Assembly (NCBI GenBank): GCA_963682005.1
Contig: OY820914.1
Location: 1,302,001 to 1,366,000, forward strand
DNA from: CAIYUC01 sp963682005
Lineage (GTDB): Bacteria > Bacteroidota > Bacteroidia > Bacteroidales > FEN-979
Direction of reading: 5' to 3'
Length of the DNA: 64,000 nt
Shown here: piece after piece, positions 59,966 to 64,000 of the stretch
How positions within the stretch are numbered: the stretch's first letter is position 1
Layout of the letters: each line of letters begins with the position of its first letter
Program-made: the position numbers and the translations under genes
The notes under the pieces: model-generated
What the model saw: only the letters and a program-made list of their open reading frames with translations
The model's database searches: none
Told to the model about the DNA's origin: nothing

Positions 59966-59986
59966 ATGCCCCCTTTTCGGGGGCAT
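59966..59986. terminator. Perfect 8-bp hairpin before the primase-helicase
   Basis: ATGCCCCC (59966-59973) and GGGGGCAT (59979-59986) pair perfectly around TTTTC. On the minus strand it lies 69 bases after the excisionase-like stop and 16 bases before the primase ATG, followed by TTTATT. It could act as a weak terminator or attenuator between the two genes, or limit translation. Confidence 0.5.
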
Positions 59987-60054
59987 AAAACAAAAACCGT
60001 CAGTAAATCTTTAGGGCAAAAGATTCTCCTTCTTCCAAAGGGTGATGGTTTTAA

Positions 60055-60309
60055 TTATTGACTTTTTAAAAGATTTTCAATTTCAACACTTGAAATCCGT
60101 TTTTCCTTCGTGCATTTTAGGAGTCCGGATTTTATGAGATTACCGACTTTCCGGTCCGACCGTCCTAAGAGCTTAGCTGTTGCATGGATAGAATAATACT
60201 TAAGCTCTTTGACTTGGGCTTCCTGTGCATGTTCCTTTAATGCCTCCTTAATGAGGTTTTTTATTTCTGAGGGCTTAATAATTATTATCTCTGCATCCAT
60301 TTCATTCAT
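60055..60309 (-). CDS. Excisionase-like winged HTH protein
   Basis: 84 residues. The C-terminal half is a MerR/Xis-like helix-turn-helix of the HTH_17 type: YYSIHATAKLLGRSDRKVGNLIKSGLLKCTKEKRISSVEIENLLKSQ (residues about 38-84). Such proteins direct the integrase toward excision or regulate early genes of integrative elements. A well-placed promoter lies at 60400-60368. It is divergent from the XRE-type repressor gene, the usual switch arrangement. Confidence 0.78.
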   Translation of the reverse strand: MNEMDAEIIIIKPSEIKNLIKEALKEHAQEAQVKELKYYSIHATAKLLGRSDRKVGNLIKSGLLKCTKEKRISSVEIENLLKSQ

Positions 60310-60367
60310 TTTTTTGTATATTTACACATTGATTTGCTATTTTTACAACTCGTGCTTATTTTTTGTG

Positions 60368-60400
60368 CAAATATATAATATTTTGATCTCTAAAATCAAA
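60368..60400 (-). promoter_or_regulatory. Promoter of the excisionase-primase unit
   Basis: On the minus strand TTTG at 60400-60397, a 21-base spacer and TATATTTG at 60375-60368 fit the Bacteroidota consensus. Transcription would start near 60361. It lies in the 127-base AT-rich divergent region that should also hold repressor operators. Confidence 0.6.
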
Positions 60401-60436
60401 TTTTAATCATTTTTTTTATTTTTAAGCTGTTGAAAA

Positions 60437-60988
60437 ATGAAAGTTGAAGAGAAATTAAATCAGTATGTTGTTGATAATAACATTGCTATAAAAGATATTG
60501 CTACGCTGATAGGAAAGACAAGAAATACTGTAGCAAGTATTCTAAAGGGTGAATCGGCGATAGATGCTAATAGTATTATTACTATTTGTGATCATTACAG
60601 ACTTCCTATCAGTCACTTTATTGAGGATCCTCATAAACAAGGATTGGTGAAAGAAATTAAGACTCTTTTAGAAAGGATTGATAGATTGGAATATTACCTC
60701 TCTCGATTATTATTAGAAAAAATAAATCGTGATAAATCAGAGGTTCCGATTCCTGAGAATATTTATAAGTTTCCGCAGATTGAGAAACTAAGCCAGGAAT
60801 TTGACTTATTTATGAATTCGAATGATTATCAAAAACAATTAGACTTTAAAGTATCCTGGATTCTTAATTTAGCCTATACTAATTTACTTAAGAAATATCC
60901 GGATTATGAAATGACAGAAGAAGAGGAGAAAGAAAATAGGAGAATTGTTACCCAAAAATTTCTCAGTAATAACAAAAACAAAATCTAA
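60437..60988 (+). CDS. XRE-family repressor of the island
   Basis: 183 residues. The N-terminal lambda-repressor-like HTH covers residues about 5-62 (LNQYVVDNNIAIKDIATLIGKTRNTVASILKGESAIDANSIITICDHYRLPISHF). A coiled-coil stretch near 72-95 (EIKTLLERIDRLEYYLSRLLLEKI) probably dimerises it, followed by a helical tail rich in Glu/Lys. It is the only plus-strand gene at this end of the island and is divergent from the excisionase-like gene. Its likely job is to keep the excision and replication genes silent. The stop lies 39 bases from attR. Confidence 0.82.
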   Translation: MKVEEKLNQYVVDNNIAIKDIATLIGKTRNTVASILKGESAIDANSIITICDHYRLPISHFIEDPHKQGLVKEIKTLLERIDRLEYYLSRLLLEKINRDKSEVPIPENIYKFPQIEKLSQEFDLFMNSNDYQKQLDFKVSWILNLAYTNLLKKYPDYEMTEEEEKENRRIVTQKFLSNNKNKI

Positions 60989-61026
60989 GAACCACTTAAT
61001 CAATGGTTAAGGAAAAGATAAAGCAA

Positions 61027-61041
61027 TCCCCTATACTCCAC
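61027..61041. other. attR core of the integrative island
   Basis: TCCCCTATACTCCAC repeats the tRNA-Ala 3' end found at 46793-46807. It is followed by GCGC-TTC-GCGC (61042-61052), which would have been the hairpin after the tRNA gene before insertion. Confidence 0.88.
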
Positions 61042-61057
61042 GCGCTTCGCGCTAATT

Positions 61058-61087
61058 ATTAATGAGGTAATGAAATAATGAGATAAT
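61058..61087. repeat. Left inverted repeat around four-helix-bundle gene
   Basis: The 30 bases starting ATTAATGAGGTAATGAAATA are the reverse complement of 61509-61537, apart from one single-base indel and one mismatch. Both are built of short TAATGA-type words, so slippage may contribute. Confidence 0.65.
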
Positions 61088-61122
61088 TATTAATTACATC
61101 ATTACATCATTATCTCATTATC

Positions 61123-61482
61123 TCATTTCCCCTGATCCATCCTCGTTTTTTTCAATATTGAATACAATATCTTCTGAATCTCGGTGCAGTCTGATGCCAT
61201 CGAATCAAATTGTTTTTGTGTGATTGAATGTGTTTCCACCAGTATTTTCAACCAACACATGGTTTCATTCGCTTCTTTATAGGATATGGAAAGTTTCGAC
61301 GAAAATTCCGCTTTTGAAATCGCAGAACAGGCTTCAGCTACATTCGCTGCAATTGATGTCCCGCTCTTCAAAAGTTGAGTGATAATAACCTGTTCTACGT
61401 TACGACCTTTTAAATACCTCGTTAAATTGATGATCCTTACGGCAAACGCCAAAGATTTCTCCCTAATAACATTTTTTCTCAT
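61123..61482 (-). CDS. Four-helix bundle protein (S23/IVP family)
   Basis: 119 residues. The family pattern is clear: an opening helix (VIREKSLAFAVRIINLTRYLKGRNVEQVIITQLLKSGTSIAANVAEACSAISKAEFSSKLSISYKEANETMCWLKIL), with the TSIAANVAEA and KEANETxxWL signatures near residues 48-57 and 74-83. It matches proteins originally found in 23S rRNA intervening sequences, related to the Avd accessory proteins of diversity-generating retroelements. Many copies occur singly in Bacteroidota genomes and their function is unknown. Here it is framed by inverted repeats and sits just outside attR. Confidence 0.88.
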   Translation of the reverse strand: MRKNVIREKSLAFAVRIINLTRYLKGRNVEQVIITQLLKSGTSIAANVAEACSAISKAEFSSKLSISYKEANETMCWLKILVETHSITQKQFDSMASDCTEIQKILYSILKKTRMDQGK

Positions 61483-61508
61483 ATCACCCTGAATTATATC
61501 ATTACTTC

Positions 61509-61537
61509 ATTACCTCATTATTTCATTACTCATTAAT
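61509..61537. repeat. Right inverted repeat around four-helix-bundle gene
   Basis: The 29 bases ending CATTACTCATTAAT pair with 61058-61087 in inverted orientation. The pair encloses about 420 bases that hold only the four-helix-bundle gene. Confidence 0.65.
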
Positions 61538-61864
61538 CGGTTTCACCCCAAAAAAGGTAATATCCTTTTCAAAAACTATTTCAGCGGATGGCAGCGAAGA
61601 GATCGTTGCTCGCTTCAGATAAGTGAGTCGTCCTAAAATAAGTTGACAGTTTGTGGTTAATAATGGATCAAGGATTTTGATTTTAGATTTTAGATTTTGC
61701 CATTTTAGATTTGATGTTCCTGAATCCTCCCTGTATCCTTCCTGTAACTTATCCTTGCCCTGGGTTCGGGATCTTGATAGCCTGCAGTCGGCGAGGTGGG
61801 GGATCTTTGTGTGCCTTTGTGACTTCCTTCGAGTGCCTTTGTGGTTAATATTTTTGTCGAAAAT
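61538..61864. other. Non-coding stretch with degenerate repeats
   Basis: No supported gene. It includes tandem TTTTAGATTTTAGATTTTGCCATTT wording near 61680-61710 (written here in pieces: TTTTAGA repeated three to four times) and a CTTTGTG...CCTTTGTG repeat near 61800-61850 of the kind dispersed in Bacteroidota intergenic DNA. Confidence 0.5.
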
Positions 61865-61904
61865 AAAAAAAACTCCCTGCCTGCATTTTTCTGCAAACAG
61901 AGAG
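61865..61904 (-). terminator. Terminator of DUF6249 gene
   Basis: On the minus strand CTCTCTGTTTGCA (61904-61892) pairs with TGCAGGCAGGGAG (61885-61873) over 13 bp with a few G-U pairs, followed by a run of eight T (61872-61865). It begins 27 bases after the stop codon. Confidence 0.85.
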
Positions 61905-61930
61905 CTTCTTACAATAGTATGGTCCGTAAC

Positions 61931-62272
61931 CTAAAGCTGTGCGGGAGGTTCTTTCTTCTCCTGGCTTTTCTCTATAAAGTGGTAGATCACCAGCGCCAGT
62001 CCGCCAAGGAGGCAGATCATGGAGAAATAGGCTGCTTCTTCACTGAATGAAGTATAGGCAACCAGTAGCTTTCCGATGAATATTCCCAGGCCAACGCCCA
62101 CGAATACCATCCCCCATTTCAGGGATGAGGCATCTTTGTGTTTGGGTTCCAGCAACGAGGCGTCAAGGCCGCGTTCTATGAGCATTCTGCGTTCTTTCCT
62201 TTTGATGGAGATGTAAACAATTCCAAAGACCATGGCGAAAAACGACATCGGGATCAAAAATTCAGCGTTCAT
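61931..62272 (-). CDS. DUF6249-type small membrane protein
   Basis: 113 residues. Three membrane helices are near residues 5-22, 52-72 and 80-100. A cytoplasmic loop reads KRKERRMLIERGLDASLLEPKHKDASSLKWGMV. The ERGLD..L and LKWGMVFVGVGLG segments are typical of DUF6249 proteins found widely in Bacteroidota, often beside a sigma factor gene. No sigma factor is adjacent here. The function is unknown. Confidence 0.75.
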   Translation of the reverse strand: MNAEFLIPMSFFAMVFGIVYISIKRKERRMLIERGLDASLLEPKHKDASSLKWGMVFVGVGLGIFIGKLLVAYTSFSEEAAYFSMICLLGGLALVIYHFIEKSQEKKEPPAQL

Positions 62273-62342
62273 CTTTTTTCGAATTAAGGGTTTGTGATTA
62301 ACTTTTGGTCTTTTGACGCCGAAGGGCCCAATCGGTTACAAC

Positions 62343-63830
62343 TCAATGGGAAAAACTTTTTCTGACCGCCAGTTTCGCTGCGCTGATCGTGGATCCTGTT
62401 ACCAGTTTTACAAGGTACATCCCGTCGGGATATCCTGAAAGATCCACCTGTTTTACGATGTCCTGTTTTGAACTAAGGTTTGTTTCCGGGAAAAGGATCC
62501 TGCCATCCATGGTGGTGATGATGAACGTTGCAGGTCCGTTTACATTGGAAAAAGCGATGGTTGCCTTATCCCCGGCAGGATTCGGGTATATTCTGATCTG
62601 CGGAGGCCGATCCTGATTTTCTGAAATACCCGAACAATTCCGGGAGACAATGATCTTGCTGATCTCCGGACCGGTCCCGCAAAGATTCCTGCAATAAACA
62701 GCTATTTTGCCTGAATCATTCACCTCCGAGAACAGCACCTTAATATAAGAAGTATCCTGCTCCCCGTCAAATGAGGCACCTGCCGGCAATGTCCATATAT
62801 ACTGCAGGGCACCGGGAACGGGAACTACCTGGTAGACATAGGCCACCAGGCCAATGCAAATGGTGTCATTCCCGGCAATCAGTCCGGTTACAGCCGGCAC
62901 CGAATCGGTGATCACCCATATGCTGCTTAACCCACCATATCCGCATGAATTCTCCGCTTTCACACTTACGGATCCGGGATAATGACCCCAAAGTACGTTG
63001 ACAGCCGTTGTGTTTTGTCCCTCTGTTATGGATGCATCAGGCGGAACAGTCCAGAGGTATCCGGTGCTTCCCGGCACGGGCTGTATCGAGAAGCTGGCAA
63101 GGATGTTTCTGCATACCTGGCCCGGACCCTCAATGGCATCCGGGGTTGAAACTGAATCAGAAAGGATTATGGCTAATACACTGGGGTTGCTGTTTCCGCA
63201 ATCATTCCCGGCCACTACAGAGATGTTTGCAGAAGTCGACCCGAATGTAACGTTGATGGAGTCGGTATTTTGCCCGCTGTTTATTACTGCGTCCTCCGGC
63301 ACTGTCCAGGAATAATGGGAAGCTCCCGGGACCGCCATAATATAATAATCAGCCGTTCCGTGAGCACAAAGCTCTGCCGGCCCGTTGATCGCGCCGGGAA
63401 CCGGGGGAAACTGCCTGATCGTGACCAAAACACTATCGGTGGCTGTCTCCAGCGAAGCATCTGTTACAGTTACATAGTACCAGGTCGATTCCTCCGGAAA
63501 AGCTTCCGGATCCGGCAATGATGAGGAAAACCCTGCGGGCAGCGAGCTCCAGGAATATGTATAAGGTCCAGTCCCACCGGTAACGGCAGCATTGAGTTGT
63601 GTTATACTGCCCTCGCAAATGCTGTCGGGCAAAGCGGTTGCATCAACAGAAACCAGTGGAAGTTCCCCCGGAAAACCATCCTGCTGGCATTTGAGAACAA
63701 CCACAGTTATGCCCCTTGTTCCGCATACATACTGCGTATACCCACATATTGACAAAACCAGTACAAGGAAAAGAATGAAGCTGTTTTTCCCCGGAAGAAT
63801 CAGATTGAATGGAAGCGATCTTTCCTTCAT
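62343..63830 (-). CDS. T9SS-secreted protein with PKD-like domains
   Basis: 495 residues from the ATG at 63830. A promoter at 63881-63851 starts RNA near 63845, excluding the upstream TTG, which is itself the -33 box. A hydrophobic signal follows a basic leader (NSFILFLVLVLSICGYTQ). After a first repeat (about residues 55-135) there are three PKD-like units of about 85 residues, each with a Y.WTVP.DA...GQ.T..I.V.F core. The C-terminal 80 residues (IRIYPNPAGDKATIAFSNVNGPATFII to GMYLVKLVTGS) are a type A sorting domain recognised by the type IX secretion system. It is probably cleaved and anchored or released at the cell surface. Ligand unknown. Confidence 0.9.
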   Translation of the reverse strand: MKERSLPFNLILPGKNSFILFLVLVLSICGYTQYVCGTRGITVVVLKCQQDGFPGELPLVSVDATALPDSICEGSITQLNAAVTGGTGPYTYSWSSLPAGFSSSLPDPEAFPEESTWYYVTVTDASLETATDSVLVTIRQFPPVPGAINGPAELCAHGTADYYIMAVPGASHYSWTVPEDAVINSGQNTDSINVTFGSTSANISVVAGNDCGNSNPSVLAIILSDSVSTPDAIEGPGQVCRNILASFSIQPVPGSTGYLWTVPPDASITEGQNTTAVNVLWGHYPGSVSVKAENSCGYGGLSSIWVITDSVPAVTGLIAGNDTICIGLVAYVYQVVPVPGALQYIWTLPAGASFDGEQDTSYIKVLFSEVNDSGKIAVYCRNLCGTGPEISKIIVSRNCSGISENQDRPPQIRIYPNPAGDKATIAFSNVNGPATFIITTMDGRILFPETNLSSKQDIVKQVDLSGYPDGMYLVKLVTGSTISAAKLAVRKSFSH

Positions 63831-63850
63831 CCGTTGTGGTTTTGTTAATA

Positions 63851-63881
63851 CAAACGTATAAAAAATCAAGATGTTATCCAA
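63851..63881 (-). promoter_or_regulatory. Promoter of the T9SS-secreted protein gene
   Basis: On the minus strand TTG at 63881-63879, a 20-base spacer and TACGTTTG at 63858-63851 fit the consensus exactly in spacing. RNA would start about 15 bases before the ATG at 63830. The last 119 bases of the window, beyond it, show no gene. Confidence 0.65.
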
Positions 63882-64000
63882 GGATTTTCTTCTTTTGTTG
63901 CGCAGGTATCCGTATGACGCCCGTCTGCCAGAATGAGATTTACCTGGTTAATATTTGAGTTTCGTATATCATTTGCTGGTTTGGTGAATACTTGTCATCG

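Larger units (their letters stand above)
46793..61041. mobile_element. Integrative island in tRNA-Ala with type I RM and GHKL/STAS/PIN cargo
   Basis: A 14.2-kb element bounded by a 15-bp direct repeat of the tRNA-Ala 3' end. It holds a tyrosine integrase at the tRNA side; leftward cargo PIN, DUF4325, GHKL ATPase, DUF4268, hsdS, hsdM, an unknown protein and hsdR; then two unknown proteins, a D5-like primase-helicase, an excisionase-like HTH protein and a divergent XRE repressor. No capsid, terminase, relaxase or conjugation gene is present. It is therefore a non-self-transmissible genomic island or phage-satellite-like element rather than a prophage or ICE. Much of it is visibly more AT-rich than the flanks, except hsdM and hsdR. 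Confidence 0.88.

Noticed and set aside
46811..60023. TTAGGGCAAAAGA repeated at 46811-46823 and 60011-60023, possible arm-type integrase sites
   Set aside because: 13-base repeats are expected by chance in a window of this size, and the second copy is about 1 kb inside the other border.
46793..61041. Calling the island a prophage or an ICE
   Set aside because: No capsid, tail, terminase, relaxase or type IV secretion genes are present within the att-bounded interval.
61630..61660. A possible insertion-sequence end (CCTAAAATAAGTTGACAGTT)
   Set aside because: No transposase fragment, partner inverted repeat or target duplication could be found nearby.

Overview
The window looks like a chromosome segment from a member of the Bacteroidota, most likely an uncultured or poorly studied Bacteroidales-type anaerobe. 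The signs are a gliding lipoprotein GldH, a type IX secretion C-terminal sorting domain, DUF4175/DUF6249-type proteins, a YbeY with the variant HGVLHLIGYKD signature, the purH-mreBCD order, a Na+-pumping methylmalonyl-CoA decarboxylase operon, and promoters that fit the phylum's unusual -33 TTG / -7 TAnnTTTG consensus. The species cannot be told from the sequence alone.

Layout. 1-2638: tail of a membrane redox operon (Fe-S subunit, NrfD-like quinol-interacting subunit, exported anchored protein). 2676-7203: a riboflavin kinase lacking its FAD synthetase half, gldH and a 1201-residue ten-segment sensor kinase. 7319-14909: a leftward block of methyltransferase, mnmG, ybeY, an RsbW-like ATPase and a large DUF4175 protein; mnmG is bracketed by two ParB-binding parS sites. 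15057-17199: cysC and gltX. 17962-26469: one giant secreted protein with 27 tandem units of about 89 residues. 26491-30412: tRNA-Gln beside glnS, folB, tRNA-Cys and nfo. 30476-34398: purH-mreB-mreC-mreD. 34554-38650: an ABC permease, a rubrerythrin-like protein and a DUF255 protein. 38662-43456: udk and the decarboxylase set (beta subunit, biotin carrier, gamma subunit, carboxyltransferase, epimerase), the succinate-propionate branch of energy metabolism. 43609-46577: a TPR/PAS sensor kinase and thpR.

46793-61041 is an integrative island of about 14.2 kb inserted in the 3' end of tRNA-Ala(GGC). It is bounded by a 15-bp direct repeat and starts with a tyrosine integrase. Its cargo is all leftward: hsdR, an unknown two-repeat protein, hsdM, hsdS, a DUF4268 nuclease-like protein, and then a tight three-gene cassette of GHKL ATPase, STAS-like DUF4325 protein and PIN nuclease. 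The distal end holds a replication/control module: D5-like primase-helicase, excisionase-like HTH, divergent XRE repressor and two unknown proteins. The GHKL/STAS-like/PIN cassette, riding with an expanded type I restriction system, is the best candidate here for an undescribed defence or signalling system.

61058-63830: a four-helix-bundle (S23-like) gene framed by near-perfect inverted repeats, a DUF6249 membrane protein and a T9SS-secreted protein with PKD-like domains. Several intergenic spaces carry REP-like imperfect inverted repeats.
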